Assembly (NCBI RefSeq): GCF_042242105.1
Contig: NC_092019.1
Span: 17,529,328 to 17,593,327 of the forward strand
Length of the DNA: 64,000 nt
DNA from: Pempheris klunzingeri
Taxonomy: Eukaryota > Chordata > Actinopteri > Acropomatiformes > Pempheridae
Direction: 5' to 3'
A program made the position numbers and the translations under genes. Shown in pieces: positions 1 through 19,872 of this stretch (position 1 is its first letter; each line of letters opens with the position of its first letter). The notes beneath the pieces were generated by a model. It was not told the origin of the DNA, ran no database searches, and saw nothing but the letters and a program-made list of their open reading frames with translations.

Positions 1-452
1 GCATGACAGGTCACCATGTTCTTATCGCTATGTGCTTCTGTTAGAGGGAGATAAAATCATTGTAAGCTCTTACTACCTTTCCTCAGCAGCTGTTCTTACA
101 TCCTGTAGTGAAGATTACATTTTACAATCAGCTGTTTGGCTCAATGATAATACAAGCAATAAATCCACCTAGGGTCACATTCCATGTTACAACATCACTT
201 GTGTCACGTGAGCTTTATTACGTTAATAGCAGCCATGAAACCTTAAGTGACTCCGCTGCATTGCATGCTAAAGTCTCTCTCACACACACACACACACACA
301 GAAGCACACATGGTAGATAAAACCAGATTTCTTAGATAAGATACAGTCATTATTTAACCTCATGTTCACCCCACACTCTTTGCTGTATGTCTTGTTTACC
401 ATTTTCTTCTCACTATTACATCTCTTCCTGTTTCTTTCTCCCCCTTAAACAG
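1..452. other. Intron sequence of the left-edge gene
   Basis: This stretch precedes the acceptor at 451-452 and is probably the last intron of the gene whose final exon follows. It is AT-rich with a short (CA)n run near 282-300. I see no coding exon in it on either strand. The polypyrimidine tract before the acceptor is good. Confidence 0.5.
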
Positions 453-541
453 AGCGACTGGCTGAAGGAGAGTTCATCAAAGGAGTGATTGAAAACGAGA
501 ATGCAATGCGTCTCATCCACTATGAACCGCTCAAACAATAA
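453..541 (+). CDS. Last coding exon of an unidentified gene (partial)
   Basis: A good acceptor (pyrimidine tract ending ..ccccttaaacag) is followed by an open frame that starts with two bases of a split codon, reads RLAEGEFIKGVIENENAMRL and continues IHYEPLKQ to a TAA at 539-541. A polyadenylation signal AATAAA lies at 1006-1011 and a second one near 1083. The rest of the gene is outside the window to the left, so domains cannot be judged. I do not recognise the family from 28 residues. The exon-like composition, splice site and downstream polyA signals are what is seen. That it is a real gene end is inference. It runs tail to tail with the GSG1-like gene. Confidence 0.55.
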
Positions 542-2280
542 AGTAATTCCTGTTCTTTCCCTCTCTTTCTTTCATTCTCTCATTAGACTCTTTTCTCTCT
601 TGTAAACTTTTACTTGTTTGTCTTCCTCTCCCGGCCTCAGATGCTTTCTCCCCTTTCATCTTCAATCCACTCATCCCCTCTGTAAATACTCTTCTCTGCA
701 GTGTCTTGGTTGTAACAAACTTTTCAGTAAGTTTCAGTTATGTCCTCTTATTGTTTCACCAATGTTTATAACTGAATTTATATCAAATAGAGGCTATAAG
801 AAGCAAATTATGGCATAGAGTTTCAAAACAGCTTAAATAATATTTATGGTGACTATCTTGAGGCAATACGTAATATATATTTAAAGAATGTGTATGATAA
901 ATATTGTCCTATTGTTAACTGTTTAAATGGTTCAAATGAAATGTTGGCTCTGGAGAGATTAACGGTAATGGCAATTATACAAGTATCATACCTGTTTTGT
1001 AGCTCAATAAAGCTTTTTTACAGAACTGGAAATGTCTTAATATAGGCCATAGCGCTCAAGTGTTGTACTTTATTCACTGTACAATAAATTAAAGGTTTTC
1101 TCATACATCTGTGCTTTGAAAATCAATTTATTTATATTTCCAAAAAGGAAATCTTCTTCCCCTACGACTCACAAACATATGATATAATGCTGTTCTGTTG
1201 ACAAAAGTGGTGCTTTAGGTCTTACGCTTTCAATTGTGTTTATCCCAGACGGTAAATCCAGGATTATCCCAAATGTGTAACATACAGATATTTAAGGTGA
1301 ATTTAGGTACATTTATTTAGCTTAAGAAAATGTTGCATGTATAATTTTACACTGAACATAGTAAATAGCAGAATGTAATATGCATTTAAAAACAACTATG
1401 AAAGTGTGATGTTTTCATGGTGCAGAAGTGTGTGTGTGTGTGTGTGTGTGCAGTCTGTGGGCATGCCTGCGTTTCTTTCCAACTTCCATTCTGACCCCCC
1501 ACAGCCCGCCTGCCCCCCTCCACCTCTTCACATGCCTCCCATCTCTCCTCACTCCATTCCTCCTCCGCTCCATCCAACTCGGGATTACTGGTTTACACAT
1601 AATCTTCTGTTCAACATCAGAGAGCAGACTTTTCAAAATCTCTGTAATCTTTCTATCTCTATGTGTCTATCTTATGGGTTTGTCTGTGCATCTGCAGAGA
1701 GACGATGTTTGTTGTGGCTTCTGGTCTTCATGCCTTGCATCAAAATGCCTGTATCCGTCAAAAGTTTTTCACAAGTGAGAGAGAAGAGCTTGAAAAATGT
1801 GATGAATGTTGAATGTCCCACCCAGATGAATGAGAATATGTTGTATATTTCCTCTAAAGGACGGGCTGTTCTGTTTGGATATCAACAGGAAACAGGAAAC
1901 ATCCATCCAGTCTATGCAATGAAATGACCATTGAGATGACCGCTGTCCTGATGCATTGCATGCTAATAAATAATCAATAAAATAATCTTAACATTTATAT
2001 GCATTTACATATAGAGACATATATTTACTTTCCTACCATGAGGCACTGAGAAAATACCCAGAAAACATGACGTCTTGCATGTCATTGTGACCCGTACGTA
2101 CAGTGTAGTCTTTGATTTTTCCAGCCTTCAAGTAGTTAATATGTCCAAACTTCACTGAAAGTCAAAGAAGAAAAGAAAAAAAGGATCTGTATGCTCAAAT
2201 TGATCCTTCTCCGGCATGGTGACAGTGTCTTTCCTTTTTCAGTTTTTCAGCCTATTTATTTGAGGGGCATAAAAGATCCC
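542..2280. other. 3' UTRs and spacer between two convergent genes
   Basis: The left part is the 3' UTR of the left-edge gene, with polyA signals near 1006 and 1083. The right part would hold the 3' end of the GSG1-like gene. A minus-strand AATAAA (TTTATT at 2255-2260) lies only about 20 bases past that gene's stop. A (TG)n run lies at 1429-1451. The overlapping open frames around 1386-1927 look like chance frames: they include the dinucleotide repeat, show no family signature and lack matching splice sites. Confidence 0.5.
1429..1451. repeat. (TG)n microsatellite
   Basis: About eleven TG units in spacer DNA. It is probably length-variable. No function is evident. Confidence 0.9.
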
Positions 2281-6128
<3,848 letters not shown>

Positions 6129-9100
6129 GGCCACACAGCAGAGGAGGGAGGCAGGGGGGAGGCCAGTAAGAGAGAGAGAGAGACAGAGATAGAGAGAGGG
6201 AGGAAAGAGTGAGGCAAAGAGAGGGGCAGACTGCACGTGGGTGTCGGACAAACGGGACAGAAGGTATGGTGCTAGTCACAGATGGAGCCGAGAGGGTGAG
6301 ACAGATGCTTTGGGGTGGTTTTAAGGGGTGATGAGCTGCCAGCTTTAAATGGAAAGCAAAGATAAATATGATGTAACAGTACGGCGAGGAGATGACAAAA
6401 CACAGCTGACAAAGCGATGCTGTGATTAAAAGAGAGGAAGATAAAGGGGAGGGAGCAGGCTAAGGTACTCTGAAGTTGATACACGTGGGAAAGTACAGAT
6501 GCAACCAAAAAAAGTGAACAAGAGGGGATTCAGGGGGCCGATGGGTCACAGGTGGAGAGAACAGTGGGATGCAAGGACATGACAGTATGCTGGCCAGACA
6601 GCTTTATTATAATATCCTGCTATCATTGATCCCTGTGGTGAATGACGTGGCCATACATCCCCTGACCTCAGCACCTGTAGACCCTCCTGTGTGCACTTAT
6701 TAGATCCGTGTGACTGTAGCAAAAAAGCACTAGGTCATTCAAAAACACTAGAATTTATCGTTAAACGTTGTATATTTAAAGCAAAGATAGAGGGCATCCT
6801 TAAGAGCAACTCATCACCTGGCAACAAGGTGAAATCAAGTGGTTGAGAGGAACCGACAGGCTAAAATCAGGGTGTCCATATGATGACATCTAATGTTGGT
6901 GAATATTCCTTGAGTCAGTGAGAGTCATAAAACTGCCTGAGGTCACTTGAATCCTTGTTTATGAGGAGATGTTATTGTAGAGTGGGCAATGTGTGCTATG
7001 CTGTGACACTAGCTAATATCTCCCTGCTTCCTGATTAACACACTCAGGCCTGATCCTGCCGCTCAGTGTGAACTCCACTGCTGGACCCTATGCAGAGGAC
7101 AAGACAGAGGGGAGCAAATTCAAGAGATTACATTTTTGATGAAATTATGGATAAACCATGGATGTAAATGAAATTTTTGCTAGTAATCCCTGATAATCTG
7201 CTTTAATCTGTTTGTGTTAGGTGTGTTTTAGTGTGAAGCGCATTCTGACCATGTCTACTGTATCTCATGCGATGGCTCCCCGTCAGCACACAGTCCCTGA
7301 AATACAACAGAACATCAGCTAAAACATTTGAATTTGAGAGCCAACCCGTGGTGGTTTCTGGTGTCTGAATGATGCTGAATAATGTCTGAATAATGCTGAC
7401 ACTTATATACATGAAGGAACAACTTTGGAAAATAAGGAAATGTATAAAACCTAATGGATGCCTGAATCAGATCCCTGTGGCTACTAAAGGAATTTTCATT
7501 AACAAAAATCTATCATATGTATAAATCTGTACATGTTAAAGACAACTATATACTGTAGAGCTATATGCTAAGACCTGAACACAGTGTATCTCCTGATATT
7601 ATCACCATTATTTCCTCTCAATGAAGAATGTTATTCTTCAGCCTTTTTGCTATCAGTGATAACACATTGGACATACAGTACAGTACAGTCAGACCAATAT
7701 AGGCAAAAGGTTAACAGCCTGAATAAGCTGGATGCACAGTAACCATCAGCCATCAGCGACGTGATGACACAAATAAACTTTTTGTAAATCTAATATAAAA
7801 GTAAATATAAATGAGTGAATACAACAGTAAACTGTGAATTCTTTTTTAAAAACACTAAAATCATGAAATCGTTGTTTTTTTTAGATGGGTTTATGTGTCT
7901 TGACAAATATTAACTGGACACAAACCATTTGCCACATTCATTAGCAAAATATCTGAAAGCTACATCATCACTGAAAAAGCCCCATCTAGGCTTAGATATA
8001 TAAACAATTCATGCTATTCTTGAGTAAATAACAATGCAAATAACTATAACTACTATAATAAATATTTTTTTGCATTAAATCATTTAATCTATGTGTCAGA
8101 AAATTGTGAAAAATGTCCATTATAATCTTCATATAAATTATTTTAGCTGAACATCAGTCCAAAAACAACTCCCAGCTGGCAAACACCAAAGAAATTTTTC
8201 TTTAAAAATTTAATCGTAAATTCAAATTGTAAAAAATGACTGAAATGATTAATCATTTATCAAATCAACTGCCGCTTGATTTCCTGTTGACTGGCCAATC
8301 ATTACAGCCCGAGGTATTTTAAAATAACCAGGAAGAAGTACCTACCAAAGACCTTCTCCTTGTGCCTTGCAGGACTTCAGGTCACACACGAGGTGAATGT
8401 CACAGTAAAACAGCACTTTTAGTTGTCATTTCTTGTGGTCCTCTAAACCTACAATCCTCGGTTATCGCTCTCTTGTTCAAGAGCCCTTAATCAAAAAGCT
8501 CCTTACGAACTTGATTTTGGTTGCTCCATTTTGAAAGGATTCCCTGCGTCACTACCCTCTTCATCTTCACCGGCAGTACTCCTCCAGGATGAGCATCACT
8601 GACCCTAACCTCTCCAGCTTCGCTTCCCCCTTAAATCCTCCTGGCCAATCGTCGGACGGAAATGCAAGACTGGTGGAGCGACCGTCTGTTTCCACGCCAC
8701 TCTACTCTCTTTTCTGTCTTTCTTGGGAATTTATGTCACAAACCCACCCTGAATCATGTAATCCCTCTAAGTCCATCTGTTACTGCAGTGCCCCCTCTCT
8801 TCCTATGTCTGTCCCTTTTCAGAGGAAGTTCCTCCCCAAAACTGTTAGCGCCAGTCTAAACTGCTCACCAACTTTACTTTTACAAGGTATTCAATTATTA
8901 TACTAAGAGGGTTGATAAATCTGTGAACCTACTTATCCATATGGCTTGGTTGTTACTTTTTGCAAATCCTGTACCCACTAAATCAAGTGTAGCCTATTTG
9001 CCTGTGAATATTTTTGGGTGCCTAATGCGATGCCTTAAAAACAGTGGAAAGAGCTTTACATTGTCACAATAATTTATTTACAATATGTATGTATTACAAT

Positions 9101-9202
9101 ATGTACCGGTATGTACAGAGAACAAAAAAAGCAAAAACAACAATGTGTGCATGTTTGGATGATTAATTAAAAGAAAAACCGAAATGGAGTTGAAGGAGCA
9201 GT
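6129..9202. other. Spacer between GSG1-like gene and atg12
   Basis: The left part is the 5' flank of the GSG1-like gene, with a purine-rich (GA)n stretch at about 6168-6200. The right end carries the 3' UTR of atg12, with a minus-strand polyA signal at 9073-9078 (TTTATT on the plus strand). The open frames near 8589-8906 have no family signature. I see no further gene. Confidence 0.5.
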
Positions 9203-11447
9203 TTAACCCCAGGCTTGAGATTTACAGTAATGTAGAATCAGTTTGCCATCGCTGCCAAAACACTGAAAGAGAGAAAAAAAAAAAAAGACATGAAGATAAA
9301 TATCAAATAAAATAGTAGGAAAGCCAAATTCACTTCATATTGATTATGACTGATATTGACATATTGAGAGAGGTGGGATGATCAAATGTCCACTCTGAAT
9401 TTTGGACTTTGAGGTCTTTGTGGTTACTTAACAACACATTAACCACTGGCCAAGGACTCCAGCATGTGTTTCATGGATTTCCCCACCTATTGCCCCCTCT
9501 GCTGGTCAAAACTACACCTGACCCATTCACTTCTATGGGCTCTCCCCATTGGCTTGCCAATTACATAGGCTACTATTTTAATACTCCATTGAAGGCTCTG
9601 AGATGAAATATCATCTCAGCTGAAGCCTGACTGGGTTAAAGTTTATCTCTTAGAGCATGAATATACCCAACAGGGAAAAGGGTAATAGTTATTGCCTCCT
9701 TAGCAAGAGTCATGTACATTAAGGGAGTGACACAGTTGCTTCACTTATGGAATAAACTAAACAAAATAGTAAAGTGACGTTGCTGGCAAGTAGTCTGGCA
9801 AACATGAATAAACTTGTCTTTTGCGTGTACATGTGTTGCAATTTTACTTGGAAATATGGTTTCAGTTTGTGTTCAACTTTCACTTGCCAACTTTTCTGTA
9901 CTTTCTACTCTCAACTTCTCATGGTCTTTATCAGTGAGATGAACTGAAACCTAACATCTGTATGCTGATGATGCATGAAAGCTCAGAAAAAGCTTGTGAG
10001 TGGACTTTTAGATTATTTTGTTATGCATATAGTTCCCAAGGTCAAGAATAAACTTTCATGCTTATATTTCAAGTGAATTACAAAATGTAGAAGACTACTG
10101 TGACTACTGTTTTCCTGCTCTTTGTTTTTCTGATCACTGCTGAATGTTGCTTTATCATTTTTAGATTAAGGGGAATAAAACATTAGGACACACCACAGTC
10201 ATGGGGCATTGAAACAGGTGTTTATATGTACTCACATCAAAGAGGATTCCTACGTCTTGATCCGGTGAGGGGGCGAAAGACTGGTTTACATAAATGAACT
10301 GAAAAAAAGAAAGAAAAAAAAAACCAGATGCAGTTATATGTGAAGAATTTAAAGCCCTGGAGCAACTTTTCTAAGCCTCTGTCTAAAATGTGATTCTATA
10401 AAATGAACAAGCCAGTGGACAGACTTCATCCTCACCAGTTGTTCAGTGGCATCAAGCTTGAGGAAGCGGGAGATGAATTGAGACAGGGACTGTACCGTCC
10501 TTCCCCTGTCCACAGCCCACTTCTTTGTTTTCATTATAGGAGTGTCTCCCACAGCCTTCAGCAACACATCAACTACAAAAAAAATGAAGAAAACCAAGGG
10601 TGAAAGTGCTGCTGCTGCCACCCAGGCTGCTCCAGGCAAATCTAAACATGAACTGTTTGGGGGAGCTTCTGCAGAAGTGCTTGTTAAATCCACTCATACA
10701 TATCTGCTAATCCACAGTGGGAAAGTAAAAAAAACTACGATGACTTACCTCCATGAGAGAGAAAACTGCAGAGTAACATGACTTTATATTGGACAGAAAT
10801 TAAGTTACTTGCCAATTCTTTTTAAAATAATAATTAACATAAATCTCACATAGCTAATAAAAGGAGCAAATCTCTTTCAAACTCTAAAACTTGAAATAGG
10901 ATATATTCAATAAACGTGGACGTGTGTATTGTGTCCGTGGATGTATTATGGTTGTGACAGTTTGACAGTTTTAAGCTAAGCTTGTTGGCCTTAACACATT
11001 CTTCTTACGTACAAGACGTGTAGCTAATTACTGTTGACATTGGCGTAAAATATATTTGATAAATGATGGAAATAAACAGCCTGTCTGGAAAAAACATGTA
11101 CCCTATAGGAGCAAAAATATGTTGTCTTCATAAATATTAGCATTAGCTTTAGCCACTAGCCTGCAAATTAAAAGCTAAAAGTCTATTGGTTAAACAGAAA
11201 AAAGCAGCTCTTCTATTGGCCAATATCTCTGTCAATTCATTGTTACGTCATACACCCGGAAGTATTTCTTCTCAGACTAGCCACAGACACTATAAACTGA
11301 TGATAACTGTGCGCTAAATAACTACAACTTTTCGATATATTAGGCTTTCTTACTTTTTTTCTTCTCTTCGTTTGTCGCCGAGTCGTCTGATGGTGGCTGT
11401 GATTCCTCTTTATGCGTTTCTGTCGGAGACTCAGCATTGTCAGACAT
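9203..11447 (-). CDS. atg12: ATG12, ubiquitin-like autophagy conjugation protein
   Basis: Four coding exons join in frame: 11447-11354, 10572-10436, 10298-10236 and 9262-9203, giving 117 residues (human 140, fish about 120). ATG12 is a ubiquitin-fold modifier. ATG7 and ATG10 attach its C-terminal glycine to ATG5, and the ATG12-ATG5/ATG16 complex promotes LC3 lipidation on the phagophore. Seen: an acidic, low-complexity N-terminus, then [46 protein letters not shown] and the end [19 protein letters not shown], with Gly117 as the conjugation residue. The first intron splits an isoleucine codon (A|TT). PolyA signal at 9073-9078. It is head to head with isoc2 and the two probably share a promoter. 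Identification is very secure. Confidence 0.97.
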
Positions 11448-11941
11448 CTTCAGGTGACCACTTTGGGCTGGTTTAGGTCCCACCCACCTCAGCTAGCGAG
11501 GCCAATCACGGCAAAACACGGCTGCTATTGGCTCAAAGAAACGTCAATCTTCAAAACTCGTAATTCTATTGGTCAGCGCGCTTGTGGGACATCGGTGTGT
11601 TTATCAAAGACAGGCTGTTGAACTTGTGTGTCTTCTAAGCTACATGCTAGGTTAGTTATTCATTTGACTATGAAATATATGTTAATAACGCAATTGCTTC
11701 ACGACGAATTCAGATGATTGCTTGTCAATTTGAATCACCTTGTGATATGCTGGTTATGTTAAATATTGATTATATTAATTTTCCTCTTCACCTTGCAAGT
11801 CAAACGTGCATTTGCTGTTGGTTTCCAGTTACACAGGAGGCGTCACAAAGGTAATAACACTTTAACCAGACAGTTAAACTTTCTACAGTCCTGTTGAACC
11901 TGTCACCCACTCACCAACACCGGACCATTCAGGCAACAACA
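11448..11941. promoter_or_regulatory. Shared atg12/isoc2 promoter region with CCAAT boxes
   Basis: The atg12 start codon (minus) and the end of the first isoc2 exon (plus) are less than 500 bases apart. Between them are three CCAAT motifs: 11502-11506 forward, and ATTGG at 11527-11531 and 11568-11572. No clear TATA box is seen. This layout is typical of bidirectional housekeeping promoters. The exact transcription starts cannot be read from sequence. Confidence 0.6.
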
Positions 11942-14911
11942 GTAAGTAAACTTTCTTTATAAATATCGCTCCAGCTCATTTGTGTTAAGCTATAATACTA
12001 CTATAATACTCTCTGTCAAGACAATCCAGGAAATATTTCGTACAAGGAAGAGAATCAGCGAAAAGTGTTGTACCAGTAAATGTATCTTAATACAGCCTAT
12101 TGTTTCCTGTGACTTTGCTGTTGCAGTGGCAGGCATTGGCAGGCTCTCCACCAAGGATACTGTGCTCCTCCTGTGTGACATGCAAGAGAAGTTCAGACCC
12201 AACATCTTCCAGTTCACCAACATTGTCAGCAACGCGGCCAGATTGCTCCAGGTTGGAAATGCTCACCATCACACAGCTAGTGTCTGTCAGCTGTTTGAAC
12301 AGGTCTGATCAAATCTGCCTGCTCTCTCCTCCTTGTCTCAGGCCAGCCGTGTTCTGGGCATCCCCCCCATTTTGACCGAGCAGTACCCTAAAGGTTTGGG
12401 TCCCACAGTGCCAGAGCTGGGGGCAACAGACCTGCCAGCTCATGCTAAAACTTCATTCACCATGATGATAGAGGAGGTGGAGAAGGAGCTGCAGGCCCTG
12501 GGGAACCCCAAACAGGCTATACTGTGTGGAATAGAAGCACACGCTTGCATTGCAGTAAGATCATATCATCATTTTACATATCATCACTCTTGACATGTGT
12601 CCACTGTATTTGATATTTATTTTAAATGTAGTTATAGTTACCAGGAAACAATTTTTCAGACCATTCTGGAGGAAGGTTGATCATTTCCATACACATCAGC
12701 ATGTGTCAGACAGTCTTGCATGGATTCTTAACCAATGAATATATATATTTACCTTTTTTACTAGATCTTAGTGATCAAAGACTTACTGAAATGGCTTCTA
12801 ACAAACTTTCAAAGCTAATTTAAAGTGCATCTGAATATGTGTGTTTGTATTATATTAATGCTGCATATACTAGTTATTGCAGGTAAAGTGACCAAGTACA
12901 GTTGCACTCAAAATGATTCAACCCCCATTGCAAATTAGGTGTACTGGCAAAATTTCCAAACTTTCAGCTGTGTTTAATGAACATCTCAAGCAAGAACAAT
13001 TGAAATAACTCAACACAACTGACATTACAGGTGGTTTCTCCCAAATTCAACTCATACAAACATGTTTAGTACTCAGCAGAGAACCATTTTGCTGTTATGA
13101 TCTGCTGCGTAGAAGAAGCTAAGAAGCTCCAGAGCATCACCGAGCCACCGCCATGCTTCACTGTAGGCAGGGTGTTCTTTTCAGCGCATGCCTCATTCTT
13201 CCTCCTCCAGACATACCACTGATCTATAGACCTGAAAAGTTCCAGTTTTGTTTCATCGCTCCACAGAACAGAATCACAAAACTTCTGCGGCTTGCTTATA
13301 TGGTTTCAAACACATTGTCTTGTGCTTTTGGGTCAGTAGTGGTGTACGTCTTGGAGTTCGGGCATGGTGCTTTACTGTAGAAACTGAAACCTCAGTGCCT
13401 GCTGCCACCAACTCTTGCTGCAGGTGTTTTGCAGTCACTCGAGGGTTTTTGGCCACCTGCCTCCTCAGAAATCTGGTGACAACCGTTGATAGCTTCCTCT
13501 TTCTGCCACGTCCAGGTAGTGCAGCCAGTGTTCCTTTAGCTTTGAACTGACAAACTCTGCTTCCAACAGTATCTCCAGGAACATTCAGTGTCTTTGCTGT
13601 ATTTTTGTATCCTTTTCCTTGTTTGTGCAAAGCAACGATCTCCCCTCTTAACTGTTTGGACAATTCTTTTGACTCACCCATATTTCGAACGTGCAACCAA
13701 AGGTCACTGTGAACAAACCCTTAGCCAGTTGGGGTATTTGATGTGTTCTATCTCAAGCACACCTGATGCCACAAATGAGGCCTCTGATTAGTTATATCAG
13801 GTTTGCTTGAGGCACCACCTCATTTGCAAATGAGTGCCGCTATGAGGGATTCTATTCAGTGGGTTGAATAATTTTGAGACTGCTTTAGTCACTAAAAGTG
13901 GCATATTGTGTTGAATTTGGAGAAACCACCTGTAATATCATATTTATTGAAATAGTTCTTGCTTGAGTTGTTCACTGAACACAGCTGGAAGTTTGTACAT
14001 TTTGCCAATACACCTAATTTGCAATGAGGGTTGAATAATTTTGAGTGCAAGTGTAACTTGAGTATGAGGGAAGTGATGTGAAAGAAGATTATTAAGCTAT
14101 TACACCATTATTAAGTAAATGAATGATGTTATTATGTAGTAATGTTGATTTTTTTCCTGGCCTGGTGCGCCATAGAGCTTCCACAGTAGTTTTACTGAAT
14201 GAATGAGGACCTCTGCTTCTTGTCTTTTCCACAGTGCACAACATTCGACCTGCTGGAAAAAGGAATGGAGGTTCATATTGTGGCCGATGCTGTCTCATCC
14301 AGAAGGTATCTGTGTAGTCTGCATTTATTCTGCTATGCTGTATATCATTATCATCTGCGGTAAATCTAAATTGGTTCTTGTGTGTTTCTGGAAAGTAAAT
14401 ATGTACATCTTTTGTGTCTCCCCTCACAGCCAGACTGACCGTTTGTTTGCTCTGTCCCGCCTGAAGCAGAGCGGAGCTTACCTCACCACCACAGAGGCTG
14501 TTCTGCTGCAGCTGGTTCAAGACGCTAAACACCCCAACTTCAAGGAGGTGCTTTCTGCCGCCTGAGTTACTTTTCTCTGTTTAGTTGTGTCTTTGCCATG
14601 TCCTCAGGCTGCTGTCAAAAGCAATGCAGCAAATAAATCATCAGTCTACAGACAAAGTCACACTGCGTACAACCTTTATCACCAGTTTCAGGTGACCTTA
14701 CACTAAGGTGTGGTGAGATTTACCACTTGTTTAGTCCTAAAGCTGCCATCTTGCCCTTGCAAACATGCCAGAATTGATTTTCTTCAGAGTATGCTGCCAG
14801 AATAAGTAATGAAAGTGACGTATATTCTCTCTACGTTACTGACAGATCCAGAAGCTTCTGGCCCACCCGTCCCCAGACACCGGCCTCCTCGCCTTCTTCA
14901 GCGCTCTGTAG
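11941..14911 (+). CDS. isoc2: ISOC2, isochorismatase-domain hydrolase
   Basis: Six exons with coding: the A at 11941 (end of exon 1), then 12127-12251, 12342-12554, 14235-14305, 14430-14547 and 14846-14911, giving 197 residues. The start codon is split by intron 1 (A|TG). It is a cysteine-hydrolase fold protein (isochorismatase/nicotinamidase superfamily); the vertebrate substrate is not settled. Seen: the expected triad, Asp18 in [10 protein letters not shown], Lys78 in AHAKTSF and Cys111 in GIEAHACIA; also [17 protein letters not shown] and SSRSQTDRL. It ends GLLAFFSAL. PolyA signal at 14990-14995. Intron 3 contains a Tc1-like element. Read-through of the donor at 14548 would give a short alternative end (VLSAA, stop at about 14565), but the spliced end matches the family better. 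ISOC1 is less likely because ISOC1 has a longer N-terminus. Confidence 0.93.
12899..14053 (-). mobile_element. Tc1/mariner-like DNA transposon, internally deleted
   Basis: A 1155-bp element in isoc2 intron 3 is flanked by TA dinucleotides (12897-12898 and 14054-14055), the usual Tc1 target duplication. Its inverted ends are long, about 150 bp (12899-13051 and 13913-14053), beginning CACTTGCACTCAAAA or nearly so. On the minus strand a transposase reads from Met at 13681: [19 protein letters not shown], then [10 protein letters not shown] and the HTH region. After a frame shift near 13280 come [12 protein letters not shown], holding the first catalytic Asp, and then GGGSVML. The rest of the DDE domain is missing, because the frame runs into the right-hand copy of the terminal sequence. 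The element is therefore not autonomous. The two ends differ at several places, so it is not brand new. Confidence 0.93.
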
Positions 14912-15768
14912 GGAGATCATCAGCTGTCATTCTGTTCCACAAAGACTGTACAGAGTTTCAGTGCTTCCAACACACTGATAAAGTACTTCAATAAAGTGAT
15001 GCTGCTACTTAAAATTTGTGCTGTTGTGCTTTAGTGTTGATGTTTCTGAAGCAGTTTTAGGTGAAACTTTACTTCTATCCCAATGAGCCCACAGTAGCAG
15101 GAACTTCTACCTCAGGCTGACAGGAGCTGAAGAGGTGGGACCAGCTCTTAGAGGCGGGTGCACAGAGTGATGTCATACAGTGGGAGGAGGGAGTGACGTA
15201 ATTCTGATATATCCAGAAAGGGAGGGGAAGTAGAGAGGGAGGGAGAGAAAAAGGAAGCTGTTCGGTACGGTTTTGTGTATATTTCTTACACAAACTTTCA
15301 CTAACCAAAGTTATAAGTGAAGGCCTTGTGGGGATCAACATGCTGAAGAGAGAGATCTGAGAGGGAGGACGGTCACCAGTTTGTCAGCAGTTGTGCACAG
15401 CTGATGACAACATCAAATATTAACACTTTTTAAGGCCTTGGCCCTCGAGTGACTACACAGAGGTAAGCTACTCACAGTTCTTTCTTAGAAAATAGAAAGT
15501 GTCGGCGGAATAAGCACAGTTAAATGCTGTCAGATTCATGCCAGAGCTTTGCTTGTGAATGGAAAGTTTCCAGAGCAGCACAAAATGTCTTGTGTCTGAA
15601 CTTTATGGTTTGGAGGTGACGTTTGTTGGGAGTACAGGAACAGAACGGTTGCCAGTGTTGCATTGCAGGTAGAGGGGAGTTTGCTACTGGGATTATCTCT
15701 GCAGTGTCCCAAGTAAACAGAGAGTAAAAGGACGTGTTAATTCAGTGCTTCCTCTTCTGATCCCTCAG
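14912..15768. other. isoc2 3' UTR and forkhead gene 5' exon and intron
   Basis: The isoc2 polyA signal lies at 14990-14995. A probable non-coding first exon of the forkhead gene ends at 15462 before a GTAAGC donor, and the next exon begins at 15769 after a CCCTCAG acceptor. Purine-rich sequence at about 15215-15255 may belong to the promoter. No separate gene is seen. Confidence 0.6.
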
Positions 15769-15789
15769 AACCTGCACAGTAGTGAGACG

Positions 15790-19872
<4,083 letters not shown>

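Noticed and set aside
1386-1927. Overlapping open frames on both strands around a (TG)n run
   Set aside because: They read through the dinucleotide repeat, have no family signature, and no splice sites tie them to a gene.
8589-8906. Plus-strand frame of 105 codons
   Set aside because: Ser/Pro-rich chance reading in spacer DNA with no splice or polyA context.
14092-14532. Minus-strand frame of 146 codons over isoc2 exons 4-5
   Set aside because: Antisense shadow of the isoc2 coding exons and introns.
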